From an uncultured Alphaproteobacteria bacterium (lineage in GTDB: Bacteria; Pseudomonadota; Alphaproteobacteria; Rhodobacterales; Rhodobacteraceae): a DNA stretch of 22,013 nt. Below are positions 1-7,840 of the stretch, piece by piece. The translations under genes were made by a program, and so were the position numbers. Positions within the stretch are counted from its first letter, which is position 1. The number at the start of each line of letters is the position of its first letter. The stretch is from NCBI GenBank assembly GCA_929200295.1, contig CAKMZE010000016.1:1-22013 (forward strand). Reading direction: 5' to 3'. The notes under the pieces were generated by a model. That model was not told the DNA's origin. It searched no databases and saw only the letters and a program-made list of their open reading frames with translations.

Positions 1-397
1 CACCTGCATTATGAATGGACCAAGACACGCCGGGCGGCACATAGGCATAGCTGCCGGGTTCTAACATATGTGTTTGCCCCGCGATGGTCAGCCGTGCTGC
101 GCCAGCCGCCACAAATATCCCCGCTTGCGCCTTTTCATCAGGCTCCGGCATGTCAGAGCCGCCACCAGCCAGCACCTCAACCGCGTATTGCGCGAATGTC
201 TCGGCAAAGCCGGTCATCGGGCGTGCGATGATCCATGCCCGCGTGTGCGTCCAGCCGGGTAAAAGCGAGGCCACGATATCGCGCATCGTTGATCCGGGAA
301 TAAACGCGTAGCTATTGGCAAAAACCGCCCCTGCCTGTGCCGGGTCATCCGCTAGATCAGGCAGGCCACCGGGCGGAAACGCATAGAAAGAAGTCAT
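1..397 (-). CDS. (S)-ureidoglycine aminohydrolase, cupin family (3' part cut by window edge)
   Basis: The family releases ammonia from (S)-ureidoglycine to give ureidoglycolate, a late step of purine and allantoin breakdown in the cytoplasm. An open frame runs leftward from an ATG at 397-395 to the window edge (132 codons seen; the family is usually about 270 residues with two cupin domains). The visible N-terminal half contains PGSTMRDIVASLLPGW, ARPMTGFAETFAQY, EVLAGGGSD and PGSYAYVPPG, which I recognise as typical of the UGlyAH/YlbA (ura-cupin) family. The start overlaps the stop of the upstream puuE-uraD gene in an ATGA (394-397), so translation is probably coupled and the two genes share a transcript. 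The second cupin domain with the expected metal site lies outside the window, so activity cannot be judged. Confidence 0.85.
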   Translation of the reverse strand, partial: MTSFYAFPPGGLPDLADDPAQAGAVFANSYAFIPGSTMRDIVASLLPGWTHTRAWIIARPMTGFAETFAQYAVEVLAGGGSDMPEPDEKAQAGIFVAAGAARLTIAGQTHMLEPGSYAYVPPGVSWSIHNAG

Positions 398-1803
398 GGC
401 AACAGCTCCTTTAAACGATGGTAGGCGATACGCTCAACCTGCCGGCACGCCGTTTGCATTTCCACGCCCGTATCGTTTTCAAGCCGCGTTTTGAAAGCAG
501 CGACAATGCTCGCCTTCGTGTTGTCTTTGACAGCAATGATAAATGGAAACGCGTGTTTGGCCACATAGGCGCTGTTCATCTCTGAAAACATCGCCTTTTC
601 CGCATCAGTCAAAGCATCCAAGCCTGCGCTTGCTTGTTCCTCGGTGCTTTCCGCGGTCAGCCGTTTGGCCGCAGCCAGCTTGCCTGCTAAATCCGGGTGC
701 GCCCGTAAAACGCCTAAACGCGCCTCATCAGAGGCGCTGCGAAACACCCGGCAAAGCGCGTTGTGCAGGCCAACCGCAGTGTCATGTTCTGGACCCAGCT
801 CTAGCTCATAGGCTTGCTCTGCCACCCAAGAGGAATGCTCAAATATCCCGCCGTAGCGCGCCACAAAATCGGCTTTTGTCAGGGTTGAGGGGCGCAGAGC
901 AGCGTGTGGTGGATGCGTCTCGCGCCAATGGGCCGCGATTTGTCCGCGCGTGGCGAACCAAACACCCTCATGGCTGTTCGCATAATCGATAAAACGTTTC
1001 AGCCCCATAATCCGCCCGGGTCGTCCGATCAGACGGCAGTGCAAGCCCACGCTCATCATCTTTGCTGCCCCTTCGCCCCCTTCGGCATAAAGACAATCAA
1101 AGGTGTCTTTGAGATAGTCAAAGAAATGATCACCGGTGTTAAAGCCTTGCGGCGTGGCAAAACGCATATCATTGGCATCAAGCGTATAGGGGATAACCAA
1201 CTGATGCTGATCCCGACCCACCGGCATCCAATAGGGGAGATCATCGTCATAGCTATCTGAGATCCAATCAAACCCAGCCTCAGCCGTGAGCCGCAGGGTA
1301 TTCATAGAACAGCGGCCCGTGTACCACCCGCTCGGTCTTTGGCCCGTGACCTCAGTATGCAGGCGGATCGCTTCTGCGATCTGTGCGCGTTCTTCATCCG
1401 CGCCCATATCCTTGTGCTCAATCCATTTCAGCCCATGCGACGCGATCTCCCATCCTGCGTCTTGCATTGCGGCGACTTGCTCTGGCGCGCGGGCAAGTGC
1501 GGTTGCGACACCGTAGACGGTCACTGGCAGATCATGCATCAAACGGTGCAGCCGCCAGAAACCGGCGCGCGCGCCATACTCATAGATGCTTTCCATATTC
1601 CAGTGGCGTTGTCCGGGCCAGCTTGCGGCGCCCACGATCTCGGACAGGAACGCCTCGGACCCGGCATCACCGTGTAAAATGTTATTCTCGCCGCCTTCTT
1701 CAAAGTTTAGAACAAGCGAGATTGCGATCTTTGCCCCATTGGGCCAAGCGGCATCAGGCGCGCGCGGGCCGTAACCTATCATATTACGTGGATAGCGATG
1801 CAT
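394..1803 (-). CDS. puuE-uraD: Bifunctional allantoinase (PuuE) / OHCU decarboxylase (UraD) fusion
   Basis: A 469-residue fusion. Residues about 1-295 are a polysaccharide-deacetylase-fold allantoinase of the PuuE type (YPRNMIGYG at the start, NFEEGGENN, EIASHGLKW, GWYTGR, FDWISDSYDDDLPYW), which opens (S)-allantoin to allantoate. Residues about 312-469 are an OHCU decarboxylase domain with the catalytic HPDLAGK (His369) and the EEQASAGLD and FPFIIAVK motifs, which makes (S)-allantoin from OHCU. The fusion therefore joins two consecutive steps, with the second enzyme placed first in the chain. I chose ATG 1803 because AAGG lies seven bases upstream and PuuE proteins begin close to the YPR motif; an in-frame GTG at 1824 would add seven residues. 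The gene is divergent from uraH and overlaps the next gene by four bases. Fusions of these domains are known in proteobacteria. Confidence 0.93.
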   Translation of the reverse strand: MHRYPRNMIGYGPRAPDAAWPNGAKIAISLVLNFEEGGENNILHGDAGSEAFLSEIVGAASWPGQRHWNMESIYEYGARAGFWRLHRLMHDLPVTVYGVATALARAPEQVAAMQDAGWEIASHGLKWIEHKDMGADEERAQIAEAIRLHTEVTGQRPSGWYTGRCSMNTLRLTAEAGFDWISDSYDDDLPYWMPVGRDQHQLVIPYTLDANDMRFATPQGFNTGDHFFDYLKDTFDCLYAEGGEGAAKMMSVGLHCRLIGRPGRIMGLKRFIDYANSHEGVWFATRGQIAAHWRETHPPHAALRPSTLTKADFVARYGGIFEHSSWVAEQAYELELGPEHDTAVGLHNALCRVFRSASDEARLGVLRAHPDLAGKLAAAKRLTAESTEEQASAGLDALTDAEKAMFSEMNSAYVAKHAFPFIIAVKDNTKASIVAAFKTRLENDTGVEMQTACRQVERIAYHRLKELLP

Positions 1804-1895
1804 AGTTGGACCTTTGTGAGACACGTTCGAATTAGTCGTGACATTTTCTGCGGTTTCTTGGAAGAGTATTTATAACACAAAAAGGATTGAACAGA
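1804..1895. promoter_or_regulatory. Divergent intergenic region between puuE-uraD and uraH
   Basis: These 92 bases separate two divergent arms of the urate pathway and must hold both promoters. An AT-rich patch with TATAAC at 1871-1876 is a possible -10 for the rightward arm, but I see no convincing -35 at the right spacing. AAAGGA at 1881-1886 is the ribosome-binding site of uraH, nine bases before its ATG. I see no clear operator palindrome. Confidence 0.45.
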
Positions 1896-2252
1896 ATGAG
1901 CGGATATTTAACGACACATGTGCTCGACACTGCGCGGGGGATGCCTGCGGCGGATATGACGATCATGTTGTTTCGGGTCAGCGGCGACCAGCGCGAGAAA
2001 CTCGCTACAGTGACCACCAACACAGATGGCCGCACGGATGGGCCTATTCTTCCTGTGGATCGCTTTGCGACGGGCACCTATGAGCTGGTTTTCCACGCGG
2101 GCGATTATCTGCGCGCCTCAGGTCAGGCGACACATGATCCGCTGTTTCTCGATGAGGTGCCGATCCGCTTTGGCATGAATGATGCGCAGGCGCATTACCA
2201 TGTGCCATTGCTGATATCGCCCTTTGGCTATTCAACATATCGGGGATCCTAA
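1896..2252 (+). CDS. uraH: 5-hydroxyisourate hydrolase (transthyretin-like)
   Basis: Hydrolyses 5-hydroxyisourate, the product of urate oxidation, to OHCU, which the UraD domain encoded divergently then decarboxylates. The 118-residue protein has the usual family length and all signature regions: TTHVLDTARGMPA at the N terminus (His8), NTDGRTDGP (Arg46), HYHVPLLISPFGYSTYRGS at the C terminus (His102) with the invariant ending YRGS. There is no signal peptide, so it should be cytoplasmic. The start is the ATG at 1896, preceded by AAAGGA; a TTG at 1887 is in frame but lies against that ribosome-binding site. The TAA stop overlaps the puuD ATG by one base (TAATG), implying coupled translation with the enzyme that makes its substrate. 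Confidence 0.95.
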   Translation: MSGYLTTHVLDTARGMPAADMTIMLFRVSGDQREKLATVTTNTDGRTDGPILPVDRFATGTYELVFHAGDYLRASGQATHDPLFLDEVPIRFGMNDAQAHYHVPLLISPFGYSTYRGS

Positions 2253-3478
2253 TGGCTTATGATACCGCAGTTCTTTGGGAATGGCTTGAGTTTGCCGTGC
2301 GCTGGGCGCATGTGATCACCGCTATCGCGTGGATTGGGTCATCCTTTTATTTCATCGCACTTGATCTGGGTCTGCACCGGGATCGTGATCTCAAATCAGG
2401 GGCCGATGGTGAAGAATGGCAGGTGCATGGTGGTGGGTTTTACCACATCCAAAAATACCTCATCGCGCCAAACCAAATGCCCGGTGATCTGACCTGGTTT
2501 AAATGGGAGAGCTATTCAACATGGCTCACTGGTTTTGCGATGCTGGTGCTGGTCTATTATCTGGGGGGCGAGCTATATTTGATAGACCGCGCCGTACTGG
2601 ATATCCCGGTGTGGCAAGGCGTGCTGATCTCGCTTGCGTCATTAGGCTTTGGCTGGGTCGTCTATGATCAGATTTGCAAAAGCCGCTTTGGCGATGACAG
2701 CACCCGCCTGATGCTTGGGCTTTATGTAATCCTTGTGGGCATGGCCTATTTCTATACTTGCGTGTTTTCAGGGCGTGCCGCCTTGCTTCACCTTGGGGCC
2801 TTTACCGCCACAATCATGAGCGCGAATGTGTTCTTTATCATCATGCCCAACCAACGCATCGTTGTGGCTGATCTTAAGGCAGGTCGCGTGCCTGATGCCA
2901 AATACGGCAAAATCGCTAAGCAACGCTCGACCCATAATAATTACCTCACCCTGCCAGTGATCTTTTTGATGCTGAGCAATCATTACCCGCTGGCCTTTGC
3001 GACAGAGTATAACTGGGTGATCGCATCTTTGGTGTTTCTGATGGGGGTCACGATCCGGCATTACTTTAACTCAATGCATGCGCGTCAGGGTCACCCCGAC
3101 TGGACATGGGGCGTGACGGTTGTGATCTTTCTTGTGATCGCGTGGCTCTCAACATTGGGCGGGATTGAATATGAAGAGCAAAGCGCGCTGACCCCAACAG
3201 GCGCGCGCTATGCGGCGTCAGATCATTTTGATGCCGCACATAGCATCGTGCGTGGGCGGTGCGCGATGTGCCATTCAGCAGAGCCCTATTACGGCGATAT
3301 CATGATCCCGCCCAAGGGTGTGATGCTCGAAACAGAAACCCAGATCGCCAATGCGGCGCGGCGGATTTACATCCAATCCGCGATTACCCACGCAATGCCC
3401 CCCGGGAACCTCACTGATATGACGCACGAAGAACGCATAACGCTGCAAGCCTGGTTTCGGGATGCAGCAGCGCGGTAA
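2252..3478 (+). CDS. puuD: Membrane-bound urate oxidase with C-terminal cytochrome c domain
   Basis: PuuD-type urate hydroxylase (408 residues) oxidises urate to 5-hydroxyisourate. Unlike soluble uricase, it is expected to pass electrons to the respiratory chain rather than make hydrogen peroxide. About eight hydrophobic segments fall between residues 13 and 303, with the family-typical AHVITAIAWIGSSFYF near the N terminus and STHNNYLTLPVIFLM near residues 226-240. The C-terminal region (about 325-408) is a cytochrome c module with haem motif CAMCH (Cys337, Cys340, His341) and a likely distal Met382 in THAMPPGNL. The gene is coupled to uraH by a TAATG overlap. Its stop lies only 12 bases from the convergent galM stop, so the galactoside locus starts immediately after it, with no obvious terminator between them. 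Confidence 0.93.
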   Translation: MAYDTAVLWEWLEFAVRWAHVITAIAWIGSSFYFIALDLGLHRDRDLKSGADGEEWQVHGGGFYHIQKYLIAPNQMPGDLTWFKWESYSTWLTGFAMLVLVYYLGGELYLIDRAVLDIPVWQGVLISLASLGFGWVVYDQICKSRFGDDSTRLMLGLYVILVGMAYFYTCVFSGRAALLHLGAFTATIMSANVFFIIMPNQRIVVADLKAGRVPDAKYGKIAKQRSTHNNYLTLPVIFLMLSNHYPLAFATEYNWVIASLVFLMGVTIRHYFNSMHARQGHPDWTWGVTVVIFLVIAWLSTLGGIEYEEQSALTPTGARYAASDHFDAAHSIVRGRCAMCHSAEPYYGDIMIPPKGVMLETETQIANAARRIYIQSAITHAMPPGNLTDMTHEERITLQAWFRDAAAR

Positions 3479-3490
3479 TCACGCGGGGGC

Positions 3491-4459
3491 CTACGCAGGT
3501 TTAGAAAACTGCCATTCGGTGCGCTGTTGATAGGTGTCGCCCGCACGCAAGATGATGCTGGGAAAGCCACGGTGATTAGGTGCATCTGGCCAACCCTGCG
3601 CCTCAAGCGCCAACCCCTCATAAGCGGCCTTTCCGGGGCGGATAGCAGCGCGCCCATCATAGACCTGAAAACCTGGTTCCGTTGTCGCCATGCTGAGCGT
3701 GACGCCAGATTGCCCTTTGAGTGTCAGCGCATGATGCAGTTCACGGCGCATCTCAGAGAGGCAAAAGTTGTGATCTAGCGTGGGGCTATCCACCGTGATC
3801 TCGCGTGGCTGCTGGAAATCCATGTCTGTACCTGTCACAGGCGCGATCTCACCCGTTGGGGTACTGTTAGCGGTCGTTGGTAAATAGTGATCAGCTGCAA
3901 TGCACAGCTGGTGCCCATCCCACGCCGCGCTGCCATCGAGGTTCCAATAACTGTGGTTGGCGAAATTCATTGCCGTGTCTTCGTCTGTTGTGCCGCTTAC
4001 TTCCATCGTCAATGTCGCGGGGGCCGCGACACGGTATGTGACCCGGATCTCGCGATTACCGGGCAATCCACATGCGCCATCAGACAAGCGAGTGCTTAGC
4101 GTCACATGCGACCCAGTCTGCTCCACTATATCCCAAACGCGCAAACACGTGGACTCGGCCCCCGAATGCAGATGGATGCGACCGTTTTCATTACGCTCAA
4201 GCGCATGCATCATGCCTGCGATTTTGATCTGCGCGGTACTAATGCGGTTTGCAACCGGGCCGATCAATGCACCGTGATAGCGCATCGTGTCTTCATAATC
4301 AGCAAGCCGGTCTGACCCAAGGGTTAAGCTATAGGGAATACCAGCAAGACGCACATCCTGAACCACCGCGCCCCATGTCAGAAGAGAGACCTGTAAATCC
4401 CCCCCCGAGAGCGTGATCTTTGCGACGTCTTCACCCGAACCGGTCGTGCCAAAATACAT
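3491..4459 (-). CDS. galM: Galactose mutarotase (aldose 1-epimerase)
   Basis: Interconverts the alpha and beta anomers of galactose. This is needed when sugar released by galactosidases must reach a dehydrogenase or kinase that accepts one anomer. The 322-residue protein carries the family motifs GALIGPVANRI, LHSG (His98), NFANHSYWNLDG (catalytic His169) and LALEAQGWPDAPNH (catalytic Glu286). I chose the ATG at 4459 because it overlaps the beta-galactosidase TAA stop by one base (TAATG); the frame stays open 51 bases further upstream but that part translates to unrelated Cys/Trp-rich sequence. It is the last gene of the nine-gene galactoside operon. No signal peptide, so cytoplasmic. Confidence 0.93.
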   Translation of the reverse strand: MYFGTTGSGEDVAKITLSGGDLQVSLLTWGAVVQDVRLAGIPYSLTLGSDRLADYEDTMRYHGALIGPVANRISTAQIKIAGMMHALERNENGRIHLHSGAESTCLRVWDIVEQTGSHVTLSTRLSDGACGLPGNREIRVTYRVAAPATLTMEVSGTTDEDTAMNFANHSYWNLDGSAAWDGHQLCIAADHYLPTTANSTPTGEIAPVTGTDMDFQQPREITVDSPTLDHNFCLSEMRRELHHALTLKGQSGVTLSMATTEPGFQVYDGRAAIRPGKAAYEGLALEAQGWPDAPNHRGFPSIILRAGDTYQQRTEWQFSKPA

Positions 4460-6360
4460 TACAACTCTTCCCAATGCACACCAGCAGGGGCAAGCGTGAC
4501 GCCATTCCATTCCCGTGGTTCTGGTGCGTAGTTAAAAATAAAGCGATGCGTGGAAGTTTCTTTGATCCGCACCCCTTGGGGTAAATCATAGGTCATAACA
4601 CCCGCCTCTGCACATAACGCACGAACCAGCCTATCAAAGGTTGCATCATCTGGCCATCCAGCAAGGTAGCGTAAGTGATCACCCCCCATGACAGCAGGCT
4701 GCCCTGACACAGTCTTGCCAAAGACTGTTGCTGATCCCTCAAGATGTTCAAACCAGTGGCGAAACTGACCGCCCTCTTCCAGCGCGATCGCATCCGATGG
4801 GGGGATGCTTTCAGTCAATGCGACGGTAACATCAACGCCCGGTAAATTTGGCCCCATTGGTGATGGGATCGTCAGCTGATCCGTTTTAGTATCACTGCGC
4901 GGCCCGATCAGCGCAATGCCCTTATACGTGCTAAGTGCCGCACGCAGTGGGTCTGATATGGTCATCAAACCTGGCGCAAACACCAGCTTATAGGCACTCA
5001 GATCTGCGCAATCTGGTGCTAGGATATCCACCGAGAGCCCCGCGCGCCGTAACGCGCGATAGGCGGCAAACCCGAGACGGAACATATCAAAATCAGCCCC
5101 CTGCGGCTGCGTATCCCACGCCCATGCGCTCTGATAATCAAAGATCAGCGCAACGGGGGCTTGGCCTCTGTCCACAGCAGGTAAATCCGCGATCTCTTGG
5201 GCCACTGTCGCCGCCTCTGCCAACGCAGGCGCAGGTTGGCTATCAGGTCGCAAGAGACCTGCATGATTTTGCTCTTGCGCAAATGGCGCCTGTCGCCAGC
5301 GGAAATAGCACACCGTTTCGGCCCCATGGGCAAAGGCCTCCCACGCCCAAAGCCGGGCCATGCCGGGCAAAGGTGCAGGATTATACGGCGCCCAGTTCAC
5401 CGGACCGGGCTGTTGCTCCATCACCCACATGCGGCCACGTCCAACAGCATGGTAAAGATCATGATGAAACGCTTGGTTGTCTGGATGGCCCTGGCGCAGA
5501 TAAAACTGCTTTTCCTCAGCCGTGCCTTCGATCCGGTCCGAGAGAAAGCCAATCGGATAGCTGTCCCAGCTCGCAATCTCGAGATCACGGCCCACGGCCC
5601 AATGATCAAAGCTTGTGATCCGGCCCATATAGTTATGGATCAAGGGGGCGGCGCTATAGGCTCTGATTTCCTCGGCCTGTGCGCGGTTGAACGCGACAAC
5701 CTGATCAGAGCTATACTGCCGAAACGCCAACACATGGGATGGGTTGGGTTCTGTCACCGTTTGATTGGGTAGCGCGATCTGGTCGAAATCATCATAATCC
5801 ATCGACCAAAACACATTCCCCCATGCCCGGTTCAAGGCACCAATCGACTGATAGGTTTGCGCCAGCCAATCCTGAAACCCGCGAGTCGCAGCGGATGAGT
5901 ATGAAAGCGTCGTATCATGGCAATCATATTCGTTATCGATCTGCCATGCATGGACATAAGGGTTTGACCCATACCGTTCGGCCATCAGACGCGCGATACG
6001 GCGCGCCTCGCCCCGGTATCCCAGATGACTGAAATCATAATGCCTACGCGAGCCGAATTTGCGCACCTGCCCTGCGGCATCCACCGGTAACATGTCAGGG
6101 TATTTATCCAACATCCATCTCGGCGGGGTGGCTGTAGGTGTGCCAAGCACGACCTGAAGCCCAGCAGCACCCAAGGTTTCAATCGCACGGTCAAGCCAGG
6201 CCCAATCAAACTGATCCGGTGCTGGTTCCATTCGGGCCCAAGCGAACTCTGCAATGCGCACCCAAGACAGCCCGGTTTCAACCATCAATGCCGCATCACG
6301 CGCCCATTGGTCCTCGGGCCAATGTTCAGGATAATAACAAACGCCAAGTGTACGGTGCAT
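4459..6360 (-). CDS. Beta-galactosidase, glycoside hydrolase family 42
   Basis: A 633-residue GH42 enzyme that cleaves terminal beta-linked galactose. The N terminus LGVCYYPEHWPEDQW is diagnostic of the (beta/alpha)8 catalytic domain. The acid/base is Glu144 in HAWQIDNEYDC and the nucleophile is Glu315 in MEQQPGPVNWAPYN. A trimerisation-like middle domain (about 390-560) and a short C-terminal beta domain follow. There is no signal peptide, so it acts on imported oligosaccharide. AAAAGG lies about seven bases before the ATG. A 44-base gap separates it from the lactonase gene, the longest gap in the enzyme part of the operon, and galM overlaps its stop. GH42 enzymes often act on short galacto-oligosaccharides rather than lactose, and the natural substrate cannot be read from sequence. 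Confidence 0.94.
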   Translation of the reverse strand: MHRTLGVCYYPEHWPEDQWARDAALMVETGLSWVRIAEFAWARMEPAPDQFDWAWLDRAIETLGAAGLQVVLGTPTATPPRWMLDKYPDMLPVDAAGQVRKFGSRRHYDFSHLGYRGEARRIARLMAERYGSNPYVHAWQIDNEYDCHDTTLSYSSAATRGFQDWLAQTYQSIGALNRAWGNVFWSMDYDDFDQIALPNQTVTEPNPSHVLAFRQYSSDQVVAFNRAQAEEIRAYSAAPLIHNYMGRITSFDHWAVGRDLEIASWDSYPIGFLSDRIEGTAEEKQFYLRQGHPDNQAFHHDLYHAVGRGRMWVMEQQPGPVNWAPYNPAPLPGMARLWAWEAFAHGAETVCYFRWRQAPFAQEQNHAGLLRPDSQPAPALAEAATVAQEIADLPAVDRGQAPVALIFDYQSAWAWDTQPQGADFDMFRLGFAAYRALRRAGLSVDILAPDCADLSAYKLVFAPGLMTISDPLRAALSTYKGIALIGPRSDTKTDQLTIPSPMGPNLPGVDVTVALTESIPPSDAIALEEGGQFRHWFEHLEGSATVFGKTVSGQPAVMGGDHLRYLAGWPDDATFDRLVRALCAEAGVMTYDLPQGVRIKETSTHRFIFNYAPEPREWNGVTLAPAGVHWEEL

Positions 6361-6404
6361 ATCAGACCTTTTGAAGTAACTGGGCAGTCAAACACATGCC
6401 TGAT

Positions 6405-7232
6405 CTATAAGATCACTTGATGCTCTGTCTGGCCAGTGGTTTGGATTTCAATTGCAAATGTTTTACCATCATCCACCCCCGCAGGGTCTAGCCCTTGGGT
6501 CGCGGATGTACAAAAGAGCGTCTGAAGCTGTGGCCCACCAAACGCCGGGCACGATGTGTGGCGTGCTGGAAATGTAACCGCCTGGCAGAACTGCCCCGCT
6601 TGGTCATATTGCGCCACTCTGGCAGAGCCCCATTGCGCGCTCCACAAATACCCGTTGGCATCGACAACAGCGCCGTCTAGGCCAAGCCCCTCATCTCGGG
6701 CGTCGATATGCACAGTTGCAAGACCCGTTGGCCAGCCCGCATCATCTAGTGCAATGCGCATGATCTGCTGCAAAGCCGTATCGCAAAAGTAAGCCGTGTT
6801 GCCATCTGGCGCGAAACAGATCGCATTAGGGATCGTGATCCCAACAAAAAGCTGGCGCAGCTCACCCCGGTAATAACGGTAGATTGAACCGGCTTTCTCT
6901 TCTGCTGATTTACCCATCGTACCGATCCAAAATCCGCCTTGTGGATCAGCCCGGCCATCGTTTGAACGTGTCACAGGATTATCTGCCTCAAGCGCACAGA
7001 TATGAGTCTGCTCTTCGGTCGTCAGATCAAAGGTGAAAAGCTGGGTTTCAGAGGCAATCAACAGCCTATCGTGATCAACCCAGCCTGCCGCTGAAACATG
7101 TTCTTGAAATTGCCAATGGCGGTCTTTGCAATGCAGTCGCATCCCCACAATATCAAACCAGAAAAGCGCGCCCCGCTCCGGGTGCCAAAGCGGGCCCTCG
7201 CCTAGTGTGCATATCGTATGATCATAAATCAT
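6405..7232 (-). CDS. SMP-30/gluconolactonase-family sugar lactonase, probably galactonolactonase
   Basis: A 275-residue six-bladed beta-propeller hydrolase that should open an aldonolactone. Metal-site residues expected for the family are present: Glu12 (LGEGPLWH), Asn136 (IPNAICFAPDG) and Asp186 (GLGLDGAVVD). SNDGRADPQGGFWIGTM (Asn91, Asp92) is also typical. The position directly after dgoK and dgoA suggests the substrate is D-galactono-lactone, the product of galactose dehydrogenase in the De Ley-Doudoroff pathway; this is inferred from context, because arabinono- and gluconolactonases share the same fold and motifs. The start at 7232 overlaps the dgoA stop as ATGA (7229-7232), which rules in this ATG over a longer frame beginning 123 bases upstream inside dgoA. 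Confidence 0.88.
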   Translation of the reverse strand: MIYDHTICTLGEGPLWHPERGALFWFDIVGMRLHCKDRHWQFQEHVSAAGWVDHDRLLIASETQLFTFDLTTEEQTHICALEADNPVTRSNDGRADPQGGFWIGTMGKSAEEKAGSIYRYYRGELRQLFVGITIPNAICFAPDGNTAYFCDTALQQIMRIALDDAGWPTGLATVHIDARDEGLGLDGAVVDANGYLWSAQWGSARVAQYDQAGQFCQAVTFPARHTSCPAFGGPQLQTLFCTSATQGLDPAGVDDGKTFAIEIQTTGQTEHQVIL

Positions 7233-7840
7233 GCACGGGCCTTGTGATAAGCCGCAACGATGTGCGCCGCTTTTGCTTTGACATCCTGCGCCGCATACCC
7301 AGGTTTGTACAAAGCGGACCCAATGCCAAATCCATCGGCGCTTGCTTTCAGCCATGTGTCAAAGTTTTCAGGCCCCGCCCCCCCGACAGCATAAACCAAT
7401 GTTCCCGCTGGCAGAACCGCACGGATCGCTTGAATACCGCCGGGGCCTAAGAGAGACGCTGGAAAGATCTTTAACCCATCAGCGCCAGCCTTGAGCGCCG
7501 CGAAACATTCTGTGGGGGTCATCACGCCGGGCCAGCTGGCCATGCCCGCCGCCTTTGTTGCCATAATCACCCGCTGATCGCAGTTTGGCGAGACGATCAA
7601 TTGCCCGCCCGCATCGCGCACGCGCCCCACATCATCGGTCGCCAGCACCGTGCCTGCACCAATCACAACATCATCACCAACCGATTTTGCCATCGCGGCG
7701 ATGCTATCAAACGGATCAGGTGAATTCAGCGGCACTTCGATCTGGGTGATACCGGCCTCAACTAGGACAGAGGCAATCGCAGGGGCCTCGGCTGGGGTGA
7801 TCCCGCGTAAAATCGCAATGAGTGGCAAATGCGGCATCAT
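7229..7840 (-). CDS. dgoA: 2-dehydro-3-deoxy-6-phosphogalactonate aldolase
   Basis: A class I aldolase that splits KDPGal into pyruvate and glyceraldehyde-3-phosphate, the last step of the De Ley-Doudoroff galactose pathway. The 203-residue sequence follows E. coli DgoA closely in its motifs: PLIAILRGITPAEA, IEVPLNSPDP (Glu35), GAGTVL, LIVSPN, and GLKIFPASLLGP with the Schiff-base Lys124. The related KDPG aldolase Eda shares the fold, but the PLNSP motif and the dgoK neighbour favour DgoA. Two consecutive ATGs occur at 7840 and 7837; AGGA sits three bases before the first and six before the second, so the second may be the one used. The dgoK TAA abuts the first ATG directly, and the stop overlaps the lactonase start. 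Confidence 0.94.
   Translation of the reverse strand: MMPHLPLIAILRGITPAEAPAIASVLVEAGITQIEVPLNSPDPFDSIAAMAKSVGDDVVIGAGTVLATDDVGRVRDAGGQLIVSPNCDQRVIMATKAAGMASWPGVMTPTECFAALKAGADGLKIFPASLLGPGGIQAIRAVLPAGTLVYAVGGAGPENFDTWLKASADGFGIGSALYKPGYAAQDVKAKAAHIVAAYHKARA

Noticed and set aside
543..992. Rightward open frame opposite puuE-uraD
   Set aside because: Antisense shadow of conserved UraD and PuuE coding sequence; composition is Arg/Pro/His-rich.
4935..5618. Rightward open frame of 227 codons opposite the beta-galactosidase
   Set aside because: It lies wholly antisense to a well-supported GH42 gene, is rich in Pro/Arg/Gln with no recognisable domain, and is a shadow of GC-biased codon use.
7233..7355. 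Extended start of the lactonase inside dgoA
   Set aside because: The extra 41 residues are antisense-free but overlap conserved dgoA coding sequence; the ATGA overlap at 7229-7232 gives a standard start.
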